The notes under the pieces are model-generated. The model ran no database searches. It was given only the letters and a program-made list of their open reading frames with translations, and was not told the DNA's origin. From positions 225,128-289,127 of the forward strand of contig CAVWCC010000004.1 in NCBI GenBank assembly GCA_963753385.1: a stretch of 64,000 bases of DNA. The letters run 5' to 3'. The translations under genes and the position numbers were made by a program. Every line of letters starts with the position of its first letter. Positions within the stretch are counted from its first letter, which is position 1. Origin of the DNA: JALZKA01 sp963753385. Its GTDB lineage: Bacteria; Actinomycetota; Thermoleophilia; Solirubrobacterales; 70-9. Below, one piece after another: positions 1-8,992 of the stretch.

Positions 1-192
1 GTGCCCACCGAGGGAACCCGCCGCGAGGTAGGCGACGAGGCGCTCGCCGCCTACCTCGCCACCCTACCCTCGCCGCGCCTTGGAACCCCCGACGACATCG
101 CCGCGATGGCCGTACATCTCCTCTCAGCCGACGGACGGTGGATCAACGGCCAGTGCATCTGCGTCGACGGCGGCGGGACGATGCGTCCCTGA
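1..192 (+). CDS. Short-chain dehydrogenase/reductase, C-terminal fragment (cut by window start)
   Basis: This is the 3' end of a classical SDR oxidoreductase. The last 35 residues show the usual SDR ending: a GTPDDIA turn, a helix and the WINGQ...VDGGG segment that closes the Rossmann subunit and forms the dimer interface. The cofactor motif and the catalytic Ser-Tyr-Lys lie upstream of the window, so substrate and activity cannot be judged. The GTG at base 1 is only the first in-frame codon seen and not a claimed start. It is followed after 28 bases by another SDR on the same strand, so it probably belongs to the same operon of alcohol or hydroxyacyl-CoA oxidation genes. Confidence 0.8.
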   Translation: MPTEGTRREVGDEALAAYLATLPSPRLGTPDDIAAMAVHLLSADGRWINGQCICVDGGGTMRP

Positions 193-220
193 CGCGGGCG
201 CGGCCCTTCGCGCTCGTGGG

Positions 221-1156
221 ATGAGGGAAGCGCTGCGACTGGACGGCCGCGTCGCGATCGTCACCGGCGCGGGCCGCGGCCTCGGGCGCGCATACGCGCT
301 CCTGCTGGCGGAGCGCGGAGCCGCCGTCGTCGTCAACGACACGGGCGGGTCCAAGGACGGAACGGGGGCAGACACCGCGGTCGCAGACGGGGTGGTCGCG
401 GAGATCGTCGCGCGGGGCGGCACGGCGGTCGCAAGCACCGCGAGCGTCGCGGAGCCCGACGGCGCGCGGAGCATCGTGGCCACCGCGGTCGAGCAGCTGG
501 GCGGCGTCGACATCCTCATCAACAACGCTGGGGTCCTGACGCCCGAGCGCTTCCCCGAGGACGGATCGGACCTCTTCTCGAGGGTGATCGGGGTCAGCCT
601 GCTCGGTACGTTCCTCGTGACACAGGCCGCGTGGCCGCACCTGCTCGAGAGCGGTCACGGACGCGTGCTGATGACGACGTCCTCGGCGATCTTCGGCTCG
701 GCCCCGGTCCCGTCGTACTCGTGCGCGAAGTCAGGTCTCATCGGGCTCGCCCGCAGCCTCGGCCAGCTCGGGGCCGAGCATGACATCAGGGTCAACCTGC
801 TCTGCCCCACCGCGAGCACACGGCTGGTCGGCGATCCCGAGATCCGCCGTCGAGCAGGCATCAACATGACCGAATCGCCGGATCAGGAGGGCCGCGGCAC
901 GCCCGAGCAGGTCGCGCCGCTAGCGCTCGTGCTCGTGCATGACGACTGCCCCGTCAACGGCGAGATCCTTGCCTCCAACGGGCTGACGATCGCGCGCATC
1001 TTCCTCGGCGTGACCGCCGGGTTCACCGGTGTCGCAGACGACCCCGAGGCGCTAATGGAGACCTTCGCCACCGCGATGGGAACCACGGACTTTCACGAGC
1101 CGGCCTCGGGCGCGGATTATCAGCGGCTGCGGGCCGAACGAAGCCTCGCCCACTAG
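221..1156 (+). CDS. SDR family oxidoreductase (hydroxyacyl-CoA or steroid dehydrogenase-like)
   Basis: An NAD(P)-dependent short-chain dehydrogenase of 311 residues. The cofactor motif TGAGRGLG is at residues 15-22, NNAG at 101-104, and the catalytic Tyr166-x3-Lys170 follows a Ser-rich strand. The VVVNDTGG segment after the second strand resembles the N-terminal dehydrogenase module of multifunctional peroxisomal beta-oxidation enzymes, which oxidise 3-hydroxyacyl-CoA; that resemblance is an inference from memory. ATG 221 is chosen because it places the Rossmann motif at the usual distance from the N-terminus. The frame is open further upstream, but that part overlaps the preceding SDR. It is followed by a SnoaL-like gene and an FprA-type reductase in the same direction. 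Confidence 0.85.
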   Translation: MREALRLDGRVAIVTGAGRGLGRAYALLLAERGAAVVVNDTGGSKDGTGADTAVADGVVAEIVARGGTAVASTASVAEPDGARSIVATAVEQLGGVDILINNAGVLTPERFPEDGSDLFSRVIGVSLLGTFLVTQAAWPHLLESGHGRVLMTTSSAIFGSAPVPSYSCAKSGLIGLARSLGQLGAEHDIRVNLLCPTASTRLVGDPEIRRRAGINMTESPDQEGRGTPEQVAPLALVLVHDDCPVNGEILASNGLTIARIFLGVTAGFTGVADDPEALMETFATAMGTTDFHEPASGADYQRLRAERSLAH

Positions 1157-1182
1157 CCAACCGCGTCAAAGGAGACAAACGT

Positions 1183-1554
1183 ATGTCCGACATCGACGAG
1201 ATCAGGCAGCTGACCACGAGGTACAACCACGCGCGCGACGCGCTGGACACCGCCGCCTGGCTGGAATGCTGGACGGAGGACGGCATCTACGAACGCGAGG
1301 ATGTCGGACAGCGCCTCGCCGGACACGAAGAGCTAGCGAGTCTCTTCTCGGGAGGCGCACCCGCCGGCCGCCACGTCACCTCAGAGCACCTCATCGAGGT
1401 CAACGGCGACACCGCCACGCAGCGCTGCTACCTCCAGTACCTGGATCCGGCCAACGGACACGCCGTGGCCCTGTTCGCGATCTACGAGGACGAGCTCGTG
1501 CGACAGGACGGCCGCTGGCGCTTCCGGGCGCGGCGCATCCGCCCGGAGAAGTGA
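1183..1554 (+). CDS. SnoaL/NTF2-like small protein
   Basis: A 123-residue protein with the NTF2-like cone fold pattern. An N-terminal helix (IDEIRQLTTRYNHARD) is followed by the W-x3-W/F-TEDG-Y strand, a central GHEEL helix and alternating beta strands ending in a FRARRI strand. Such proteins in catabolic clusters act as small isomerases, dehydratases or hydrolases of cyclic substrates, such as ring-hydroxylating dioxygenase beta-like or steroid isomerase folds. The substrate is not predictable here. A strong ribosome-binding site (AAAGGAGA) lies 6 bases before ATG 1183. Its stop overlaps the GTG start of the next reductase gene, so the two are translationally coupled. Confidence 0.8.
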   Translation: MSDIDEIRQLTTRYNHARDALDTAAWLECWTEDGIYEREDVGQRLAGHEELASLFSGGAPAGRHVTSEHLIEVNGDTATQRCYLQYLDPANGHAVALFAIYEDELVRQDGRWRFRARRIRPEK

Positions 1555-2921
1555 CGAGGACCGCAGTGATCGGCGCGGGGCCGGCAGGCTTCTATGCCTG
1601 CGCGGCTCTGCTCGAAAAGGGGTTCGCCGTCGACCTCTACGACCAACTCCCGACGCCGTTCGGTTTGGTCCGATTCGGGGTCGCGCCCGACCACCCCAAG
1701 ATCAAGTCCGTCATCAAGAAGTACGAGGCGACCGCCACGCACGACCGCTTCAACTTCTACGGCGGAGTAGCGCTCGGCCGGGACATCACCCGGGCCGAGC
1801 TGCTCGAGCGCTACCACGCGGTGACCTACACGGTCGGGTCGTCGACCGACAACCGTCTCGGTATCGCGGGCGAAGAGCTCGCCGGCTCGCACGCGGCCAC
1901 GGACTTCGTCGCCTGGTACAACGGCCACCCGTCGCATGCGGACCGCGAGTTCGACCTGTCCGGCGAGCGCGCAGTCGTCGTCGGCAACGGCAACGTCGCG
2001 ATCGACGTGGCGCGGATGCTCGCTCTCCACCCCGACGAGCTGGCGACGACGGACACCGCCGACCATGCGCTGCACGCGCTGGCCGCATCGAACGTCCAGG
2101 AGATCGTCCTGCTCGGCCGCCGCGGCCCCGCGCAAGCCGCCTTCACGAACCCCGAGCTGCGGGAGCTCGGCGAGCTGTCGCGCGCCGAGGTCATCGTGGA
2201 CGCGCACGACCTCCAGCTGAACGCCGCCAGCCTTGCGTGGCTGAACTCCGACCAGGCCCAGGCGACCAACCGCAGGAACGTCGAAACGCTGCGCGACTAC
2301 GCGGCCCGCGACGTCGACTCGTCGCAGAAGACCCACCGCGTCGTCCTTCGCTTCCTGACCTCACCGGTAGAGATCATCGGCGACGAGCGCGTCGAGGGAG
2401 TCCGCGTGGTTCGGAACAGGATCGAGGCGGACGCCGCCGGCCAGCCGCGCGCGGTCCCGACGGATCTCACCGAGGTCATCCCGTGCAACCTCGTGTTGCG
2501 CTCGATCGGATACCGGGGCGAGCCGGTCGACGAGGTCCCGTTCGATGACCGACGAGGCCTGATCCGCAACCACGACGGTCGGGTGGTGGACGAGACCGGC
2601 GTCGTCCAGCCCGGCGAGTACGTCGCGGGCTGGATCAAGCGCGGCCCCTCCGGCGTGATCGGGACAAATAAGAAGTGCGCGGCTGACACCGTCCAGCGCC
2701 TGCTCGAAGATCACCACGCCGGGCGGCTCAACGCGCCAACGGCTGACGACGACATCGAGCATTGGCTGTGCGACCGGGTGCCGTCGCTCGTCACCTGGCA
2801 GGGCTGGGAGCGCATCGACGCCCACGAGCGGGCTCTCGGCGCGCCCCACCGCCGCCCACGCGTCAAGCTCGTCGACGTCGAGGCGATGACGGCCATCGCC
2901 GCGAGCCGTCCAGCGGCTTAG
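1551..2921 (+). CDS. fprA: FprA-type ferredoxin-NADP+ reductase (adrenodoxin reductase family)
   Basis: A 456-residue flavoprotein that moves electrons from NADPH through FAD to a ferredoxin. The FAD motif GAGPAG is at residues 8-13, followed by the family segment PTPFGLVRFGVAPDH. A second Rossmann site, GNGNVAIDVAR, begins near residue 146 for NADP. The WIKRGPSGVIGTNK segment near residue 361 is typical of adrenodoxin reductase/FprA. The length matches the family. The GTG start at 1551 overlaps the TGA of the previous gene; the open frame upstream of it is only read-through. It could feed the ferredoxin at 22,106 and the P450 at 31,998, competing with or backing up the reductase at 10,223. 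Confidence 0.93.
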   Translation: MTRTAVIGAGPAGFYACAALLEKGFAVDLYDQLPTPFGLVRFGVAPDHPKIKSVIKKYEATATHDRFNFYGGVALGRDITRAELLERYHAVTYTVGSSTDNRLGIAGEELAGSHAATDFVAWYNGHPSHADREFDLSGERAVVVGNGNVAIDVARMLALHPDELATTDTADHALHALAASNVQEIVLLGRRGPAQAAFTNPELRELGELSRAEVIVDAHDLQLNAASLAWLNSDQAQATNRRNVETLRDYAARDVDSSQKTHRVVLRFLTSPVEIIGDERVEGVRVVRNRIEADAAGQPRAVPTDLTEVIPCNLVLRSIGYRGEPVDEVPFDDRRGLIRNHDGRVVDETGVVQPGEYVAGWIKRGPSGVIGTNKKCAADTVQRLLEDHHAGRLNAPTADDDIEHWLCDRVPSLVTWQGWERIDAHERALGAPHRRPRVKLVDVEAMTAIAASRPAA

Positions 2922-2927
2922 CGCTCC

Positions 2928-3674
2928 TCACTCGGCCGCCGCCGCTCCAGCGAGCCGCCCGCGCTCGAGCGCCTCCCACACGTAGGCGCCCGTCTCGGCG
3001 GCCGGATCACGCGAACCGTCCTTGTACTCCTGCAGCAGCCGGCGCCAATCGTCGAGGCTCAGGCTCGGCATCCCGAGCACCCACATCATCTGCTGGTGGA
3101 ACCTCAGGTAGCACACGAAATACGCGAACTCGATCGCTGCGCGCACCGATCCGAGGCGCTCGACCATCCGATTCCAGATGTCATCGGTCATCTTTAGGTC
3201 GCGAACCGCCCGGATGAACTCGACCTGGTGACGCTCGTCGTCGGTCAGGTCCTCCTCGCGCCCGTCCGCCATCGCCTCCAACGCCTCGATCCGAACCCCC
3301 GCCGAGATCGCATTCGCCGTGTGACCGCCGTGGAAGGCCAGATAGCCCGAATCGAACCCGAGCACCATGTCGATCATCTCGTGGTCGACTAGGCGGTAGC
3401 CGCCGGGCGCGCCCTGGTGCTTCTGGATCGCTCGCCCAACCGCCCACAGCGCGCAGAAGAGGTCCGGGGCGTGCGTGAACCCTTCCCAATAGACGACCGA
3501 GTAGCCCTTGCCGTCAACCCGCGCCCTCGCGTCGCCGACGGGGTCGGACTCCGGCGCATAGCGGGCGATCTGCTGGAGAGCGCGCTCGTAGTCCTCGCGG
3601 TACTCGTCCGGCACCTCGCCCGCGGGCATGACGCCAAGCGCCCGTCCGGGGGTCTTCGTGTAGTCGATCGTCAT
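2928..3674 (-). CDS. Carboxymuconolactone decarboxylase-like (AhpD-fold) protein without CxxC
   Basis: A 248-residue all-helical protein. The central segment MIDMVLGFDSGYLAFHGGHTAN, then a short SAGV turn and the IEAL helix, follows the pattern of carboxymuconolactone decarboxylase/AhpD proteins, where a YxW-x-H helix and a GV turn frame the active site. The CxxC pair of peroxidase-type AhpD is absent. The second half (DDIWNRMVERLG...FHQQMMWVLGMP) matches the family's C-terminal helices. The function in this cluster is unknown; decarboxylation or isomerisation of a ring-cleavage product is possible. ATG 3674 gives a normal N-terminus. It sits 17 bases downstream of the luciferase-like gene, on the same strand. 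Confidence 0.72.
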   Translation of the reverse strand: MTIDYTKTPGRALGVMPAGEVPDEYREDYERALQQIARYAPESDPVGDARARVDGKGYSVVYWEGFTHAPDLFCALWAVGRAIQKHQGAPGGYRLVDHEMIDMVLGFDSGYLAFHGGHTANAISAGVRIEALEAMADGREEDLTDDERHQVEFIRAVRDLKMTDDIWNRMVERLGSVRAAIEFAYFVCYLRFHQQMMWVLGMPSLSLDDWRRLLQEYKDGSRDPAAETGAYVWEALERGRLAGAAAAE

Positions 3675-3691
3675 CGCGGATGCGTTCTTCC

Positions 3692-4781
3692 TCAGCGCGC
3701 GACGGCTGCTGACATCTCGAGGCGCTTGAGCTCGGGAAGGGCCTCCGCGGCGAACAGCCGCATGCTCTGCTCGACGAGGTCCGACGGCAGACCGCCCCAG
3801 TTGAACACGAACACCGCCGTCGCCGGGCCGACGAGCTCCAGGCGCCGGCGCCACGTCTCGACGATCTCCTCGGGCGTGCCATTGGCCTGGACGTCCCAGA
3901 CGGCCCGGGCCGACTCCTCCGGGGACTTCTCGACAACCGCTTCCTGGCGCTGGACGTATGCCTCGTAGCCCTTGATCTTGGAGAAGTCCGTGCTCGCCAG
4001 CGCGTAGTGGTTGTTCGCGGATTCCTCGCTGGCCAGCCAATGACGGTGAACGCGCTCGTCCGCGTCGACGGCCGGATCGCGACAGCAGAACGTCAGATCG
4101 GAGATGAACGGACCGGGTGCCTCGCCGCCGTGCTCAGCTTCGAACGTCTCGCGATACGCCTCGATCTGGGGCAGGTACTCCTCGAGCGGATTGCGCGAGA
4201 AGAACAGCATGGGCACGCCGAGCTTCGCCGTGGCGACCGCAGAGCCCGCGCTGTTCGCGACGGCGAACGCTCGACCTCGGAACGACCGACTCGGCTCGGG
4301 CCGTAGCTTGACGCGGGGCTGCGGATAGAACGGCCCCTCTCCCTCCATCTCGCCGGTCTCCAACGCGCGACAGGATCATGGCGGCGGCCTCGTCGAAGCG
4401 AGGTCGGGCATCGCTCATCTCCACCCGGAAGCCCTCGTACTCCATGGGTGCAAGCCCTCGACCCATGCCAAACATGACCCGGCCGCCCGACAGCTCGTCG
4501 AGCAGGATGACCTTCTCGGCGACGCGCAGCGGGTCGTTCCACGGAAGGATCACCACGCTCGTCGATAGCTTGATCCGCGAGGTCCGCGCCGCGACGTACG
4601 CCAGCGTCACGAAGTTGTCGGGAGACATCGAGTAGCGGTCGAAGTGGTGCTCGGGCCAGCCGACGAAGTCGAAGCCCAGCTCCTCCGCCAGAACGGCGAA
4701 CTCGATCTCCCGCCGAATGAAGTCGCCGTCCGACACGTCCGTCGTCAGGTTCTGGCAGAACGTCATCGCACCAACGCGCAT
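3692..4781 (-). CDS. LLM-class flavin-dependent oxidoreductase (frameshifted)
   Basis: A luciferase-like monooxygenase of about 363 residues, using FMN or F420. The N-terminal part reads from ATG 4781: MRVGAMTF, then GFDFVGWPEHHFDRY, SVVILPWNDPLRVAEK and LSGGRVMFGMGRGL, all standard LLM landmarks. Near 4366 the frame changes and continues with GEMEGEGPFYPQP and a complete C-terminal half ending at 3692. Removing one base in the run GCGCGTTGG restores MILSRLETGEMEG, so a one-base insertion is the simplest explanation; sequencing error is likely. GTGAGA lies a few bases before the start codon. Its neighbours are an FMN reductase upstream, which could supply reduced flavin, and an AhpD-fold protein downstream. 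Confidence 0.85.
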
Positions 4782-4925
4782 ATCTCACCCGCTGCTCTCG
4801 TTCAGCACGACCCGATGGCTCGTGCGGTTTGCGTTCTCCGCGCCACCTTCACCCGGCGGCGGCCAACCCGACCGTTATGTCGTGCCCGAGCTTCGCGCGC
4901 TTCGTGGGGAGACAGCGCTCGGACG

Positions 4926-5492
4926 TCATGAGACCAGCGCGTTCCTTTGCGAGAACTCGACGACCTGCCTCCCCAGCGTGTCGAGCTGTGAGTCGAGGAC
5001 CGGGTCGATGATCGCGCCGTCGGCAATCTGACCCGAGGTCGAGTTGATGACGACCCCCAACGGCGTAGGCCATCCCCGCAGCGCGTGGACGACGCTCCGA
5101 AGCCCGTTGAGCGTGCTGGCCGTCGCCTGCCATCCGGCCCCGCACGCGACGCAGCCGACTGCCCTTCCGTCCAGATAGGGAGGATCCCCGTCGTTTAGGT
5201 CCTCGAGGTAGTCGAGCGCGTTCTTGACGAGCCCGGACATCGCGCCGTGGTATCCGGGCGAGCCGATGATAAGGCCGTCAGCGCGGCTGATGGCTTCGAC
5301 GAAGCTGCGCGCCTTCGGCGTTCGCTCGGCGACGTTGGGGTCGTAAAGCGGGAATTGCAGGTCTCCGGCGAGAAAGAGCGAAGAGCGCGCGCCGACCGCC
5401 TCCGCAGCGGCGAGGCTCCGTCGGATCGCCACCTCGCTCGAGGAGCCCGGACGGGTGGTCCCACCTATGCCGACGATCGTGGGCGTGCTCAT
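4926..5492 (-). CDS. NADPH-dependent FMN reductase
   Basis: A 188-residue flavodoxin-like reductase. After the start there is the GIGGTTRPGSSSE phosphate-binding loop for FMN, a middle FPLYDPN stretch and the SPGYHGAMSGLVKNALDYL segment, which is the hallmark of NADPH-dependent FMN reductases (SsuE/chromate reductase family). It probably supplies FMNH2 to the luciferase-like monooxygenase encoded just downstream at 3692-4781. ATG 5492 (STPTIVG) is preferred over ATG 5510, because 5510 would place the start inside the promoter spacer. The promoter region holds a TTGACA box and a perfect AGACAG-T-CTGTCT palindrome, so it is probably repressed by the adjacent TetR. Confidence 0.9.
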   Translation of the reverse strand: MSTPTIVGIGGTTRPGSSSEVAIRRSLAAAEAVGARSSLFLAGDLQFPLYDPNVAERTPKARSFVEAISRADGLIIGSPGYHGAMSGLVKNALDYLEDLNDGDPPYLDGRAVGCVACGAGWQATASTLNGLRSVVHALRGWPTPLGVVINSTSGQIADGAIIDPVLDSQLDTLGRQVVEFSQRNALVS

Positions 5493-5500
5493 CGTGCGCC

Positions 5501-5529
5501 AGTCTGGCATAGACAGTCTGTCTTGTCAA
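5501..5529 (-). promoter_or_regulatory. Promoter with TetR-type operator for the FMN reductase
   Basis: Read on the minus strand, TTGACA (5524-5529) is followed by a 17-base spacer and a weak -10 (CAGACT, 5501-5506). The spacer contains the perfect palindrome AGACAGTCTGTCT at 5511-5523. A repressor there would occlude RNA polymerase, and the divergent tetR gene starts at 5632. The half-site pattern AGAC-N5-GTCT recurs at 11,500 and 26,137. Confidence 0.6.
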
Positions 5530-5631
5530 TAGGCGTAGTGGTGGCAGTCGATGCGGCACCGCTGGCTCATTATACTGTGGGTCTCGCATGCCTTCGCTGG
5601 CCTTCCCTCGGCTAACCCTTTGGGGCTTGCC

Positions 5632-6283
5632 ATGACATCCGAATCGCCGGGTGGCGGTGACGCTGCCACGAGCCTGGAGAAGCCGCCAACGTTGCGCGCC
5701 GAGCAGCGCGCGTACACGCAGCGCAGGCTGATGGAAGCCGGGCTGGAGGTCTTCCACGAGCACGGCTACACCCAGGCGAGCATCGACCAGGTCGTGACGG
5801 CGGCCGGAGCCAGCCGGGCCACGTTCTACCTGCACTTCAAGAGCAAGGCGAAGCTGATGGAGCGGGTGATCGCCGCCCGCCAGAGCGAGGTCATGGAGCT
5901 CTACGACGCCTTCTCCGGGATCCGTAGTCGCGCTGACCTGCGGTCCTGGCTTGCAGAGGTGCTGACGTTCGCCGGCGCCGATCGCGGGCGCTACATCAAC
6001 GTGCTCTCGCAGGCCGCCCAGGCGGAGCAAGTCGATCGCCCGGACGCAGGACACGATCTTCGACGATTACACCGACGCGATCATTGCCGGCCGTTCCCTG
6101 TCCTCAGCCGAGGAGGTGGGCGCGCGGCTCCGTGTGCGCTTACTGATAGTCCAACTCGAGCGGCTGTGCTTCTTCTGGCTGGTGCGCGGCTGGAACCCCG
6201 ACTACGACGAGATGCTCGACGCCCTGACCGATGCGTGGGTCGCGGCCTTGCCGCGCTCCTTCCTCACGACGGATAGCGCGTAG
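5632..6283 (+). CDS. TetR family transcriptional regulator (frameshifted)
   Basis: A TetR repressor with an N-terminal helix-turn-helix: QRAYTQRRLMEAGLEVF, then GYTQASIDQVV and AGASRATFYLHFKSK. Near 6030 the frame shifts. Deleting one A in GAGCAAGTCG restores AEQSIARTQDTIFDDY and the rest of the ligand-binding domain up to TAG 6281-6283. The restored protein aligns end to end with the intact TetR at 24,572, whose HTH is nearly identical. ATG 5632 is the likely start; an upstream in-frame ATG at 5551 gives an implausible hydrophobic leader. It is divergent from the FMN reductase across a palindromic operator and probably controls that promoter and related ones in the island. Confidence 0.85.
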
Positions 6284-6300
6284 CGCGGCTAGGGTCGGCA

Positions 6301-7903
6301 TCACGGTCGGCAGGACAGCACGCTTCCCTCGCCGTCTGCGGAGACGAAGAGCGTGCCGTCGGGCGCGATCGCGATGTCTGCGAAGGCGAGTCGGTTGCCG
6401 GGGGTCATCGCCAGCTCCGGGATGCCGGGGTTTCGCGGCACGCCCGGAGGAGTGCCGACGGGCAGTTCGCTCGCGATCAGACGGCGTTCGCGGCTGCCCA
6501 ACGTGCTGGCGAACAGCGAGCGCTGTCCTCCGTCGAGCACGAACAACGTGTCGCCGTGCATCGCCACGCCCTGGGGCCGATCCAAACCCTCGAGGACAGG
6601 CGAGAGCGTCCCGTCGTCTGCGACGGACACCACGCGACCCGAGCCCGCCTCGCTGACGATGTGCCCACCATCCGGCGCCGGCGCCACGCCCATCGGCTCA
6701 TCCAGGCCCTCCGCCAGCACGGCGACCTCGCCGTCGCGGTCGATCTGGAGCAACCGCCCGGCACCGGCCTCGGCGACGACCGCCCGGCCGGCGTCTCCGT
6801 GGATGCCCATCAGCCGGTCGCGGCCCGCGGCCACGACCTGCGAGGTATTCCCGGCCGGGTCGTAGCGGGCCACGGCCCCCAGCGCCGTCGTGGTCCACAA
6901 CCAGCCACTCGACGCAGCCCCGAGCCCGCGGACGCTGCCCGGGAACCCGTCCTGCACCACGACGCCCGTGCGCGACAGCCGCCCGTCGCGCGTCACGCGC
7001 GCGATCGCCACCCCATCGGCGACGAACAGATCGCCCGCCGGCGAAACCGTCACGCCCAACGGCCAGCTGAACCCCGGCGCGATCAGCGGCCGAGCCCGCC
7101 CCTCGCGCGTGACCTCCGTAACGCTTGCCTCTGCGAAGGACGAAACGAAGAGACGGCCGGAGCGATCGAAGGCCAGGTTGTCGAGCCCCGGGGCCAACGC
7201 GATCAACCTCCGACTCCGCGCCCGAGCGCAGGTCGTGCGCCTCGACCGCTCCGTCCCCGGCGTTCACCACGACAAGCTGCCCCCGCGCGTCGAACTTCAC
7301 CGCGCACGGATTGCGCAACCCCCGGATCACCCGCTCGGCGGCGACCGACCCCCGAGCATCGACTCGCCACACCTCACCGCCCTGCACGGAGGGGACATAC
7401 AGATGGCCGTCAGGACCAACCGCCATCGCATTCGGCGTGTGGAGACCCTCGGCCAGCACGCGCGGGGCCCGACCATCGCGAAAGACCTCGAGCACCCGTC
7501 CTTGTGGCCGGCACTCGGACACGAAGACCCGTGCGCCCTCACAGGCCAGCCCATTGGCAGCCGGCACCTCACCCGCGATCACCTGCAGCCGCCCGTCGGG
7601 ATGACGCACCCACACGCGTCCCGCCGCAACATCGGTGACGAACATGGAGCCGCTCGCATCGAACGCGATGTCATCAGGGCCCGCGATCGGCCCTCCGAAT
7701 GGCAGCAGGCTCGCCGCCCGCCCATCCGCCTCCACCGCCGACACGCGACCACCGATCGACTGCGCCACGTACAGGCGGCCGTCCGGACCGAACGCGATCC
7801 CGTTGCAGCCGTACAACACACTCACACCGGTCACACGACTCAAGGCCCAGCCTTCGGCTGCCTTCGGCTCGGGCAGCCCCCACTCGACCCAGCGGCTGCT
7901 CAC
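6301..7903 (-). CDS. NHL/SMP-30-like beta-propeller protein (frameshifted)
   Basis: About 534 residues of repeated beta-propeller blades. The repeats of about 40 residues contain motifs such as GIAFGPDGRLYVAQ, DDIAFDASGSMFVTD, AMAVGPDGHLYVPS, NLAFDRSGRLFVSS and VTVSPAGDLFVAD, typical of NHL, gluconolactonase or strictosidine-synthase-like folds. The frame breaks near 7210; removing one G from GGAGGTTG joins ...SGAESE to LIALAPGLDN, so the two halves are one gene. No clear signal peptide is visible. Such proteins hydrolyse lactones or act as periplasmic binding propellers. Here a lactonase acting after the Baeyer-Villiger step is a possible role, but this is inference. It converges with tetR at 6283. 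Confidence 0.75.
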
Positions 7904-7944
7904 GCCCGACGGGCGAGGGTCATTGTCAGATCGCGTGAGCGTGG

Positions 7945-8992
7945 CTAAGCCGCTGCAACCTCGAGCTGGTAGAGCTCCTGCGCGTTCGACCGCAGTATGC
8001 GCTCCGCGTCACCGTCCTCGAGGTCGTCGAGGATGTCGACGTCCCCGGGCCCGTGCACATGCGGATAGTCGCTGCCGTAAATGAGCATCTCCGCCGAGCC
8101 GATCTGGCCGATCACCTCGCGCAGGTGACCGGCGCTCGCCCGGACGATCGCACGGCGATGTTGTGAAGCGGAAGTGGCGCCGGACGTAGGCGCTTGCGGG
8201 CGAACGGACCCACGGGACCTCGCGCTGGAAGGCCCTCCAATTGTCGTCCAGTCGCCAGAGGAGCGCCGGCAGCCAGGTCCAGCCGCTCTCGAGCATGACG
8301 ACGCGCAGGTCCGGATGGCGCTCGAAGACGCCGCCGAACACCAGGCTCGTGATGTGCGATTGGAACGCCAGCGTGGCAGTGACGTACGTCTCGAAGAGGC
8401 TTGCCGGCCAGCCCATCGGGGTCGGCGGCGTTCCGGTGCCGCCGCCGTAGGCGATCGCCACCCGCAGGCCGGTCTGCGCCACGGCGTCCCAGATCGGCAG
8501 GTAGTGCTCGGCGCCGTAGCCCGCCGTCGCCCACGCCGGGAGCAGCACCTGCACGAAGCGGCCGTCTGCGGCCACCCTCTCGATCTCGTCGGCAGCGGCG
8601 CTCGGATGCTGCGGTGTGACCACCGCGCTCGCGCGCAACCGCTCGTCGCGATCCAGCCAGTGCTCCTGGAGCCATCGGTTCACGGCGGTTGCCACCGCCG
8701 GGCCGAAGTACGGATGGGTATAGCTCTCGACGCCGAAATAGCAGTTCAGGATCGCCATCTCGGCTCGTGTGAGCACGCGCTGCTGCAGCAGCTCCAGCGT
8801 CAGATCGGCTCCCGGCGTCGCCAGTGACGGGACGCGCGGCGGGTACGTGACCTTCACCGCGGTCGGCTCGCCGATCCCGGAAGAGACCACGAAATCACGC
8901 CAATAGTCCGGCAGGTAAGGCAGCAGCGCGCTCATCGACGGCACCGCGCAGTGCACGTCGCAGTCGATCAGCGGTCTCGGTCGATCAGCCAT
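7945..8992 (-). CDS. Amidohydrolase family 2 protein, partner A (frameshifted)
   Basis: A TIM-barrel metal hydrolase/decarboxylase of the amidohydrolase-2 family (ACMS decarboxylase/LigW type), about 349 residues. The N-terminal LIDCDVH metal motif is present, and the C-terminal SDYPHVHGPGD segment appears once the frame is corrected. The break is near 8150 and fits one extra base in CGTCCGGGCGAGCGCC. The strand that normally carries the metal-binding His (HxG) reads VAIAYGGG, so that ligand appears missing. Its start overlaps the 3' end of the second amidohydrolase by 8 bases, so the pair is co-translated. A heteromeric enzyme is plausible. The substrate is unknown. Confidence 0.82.
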
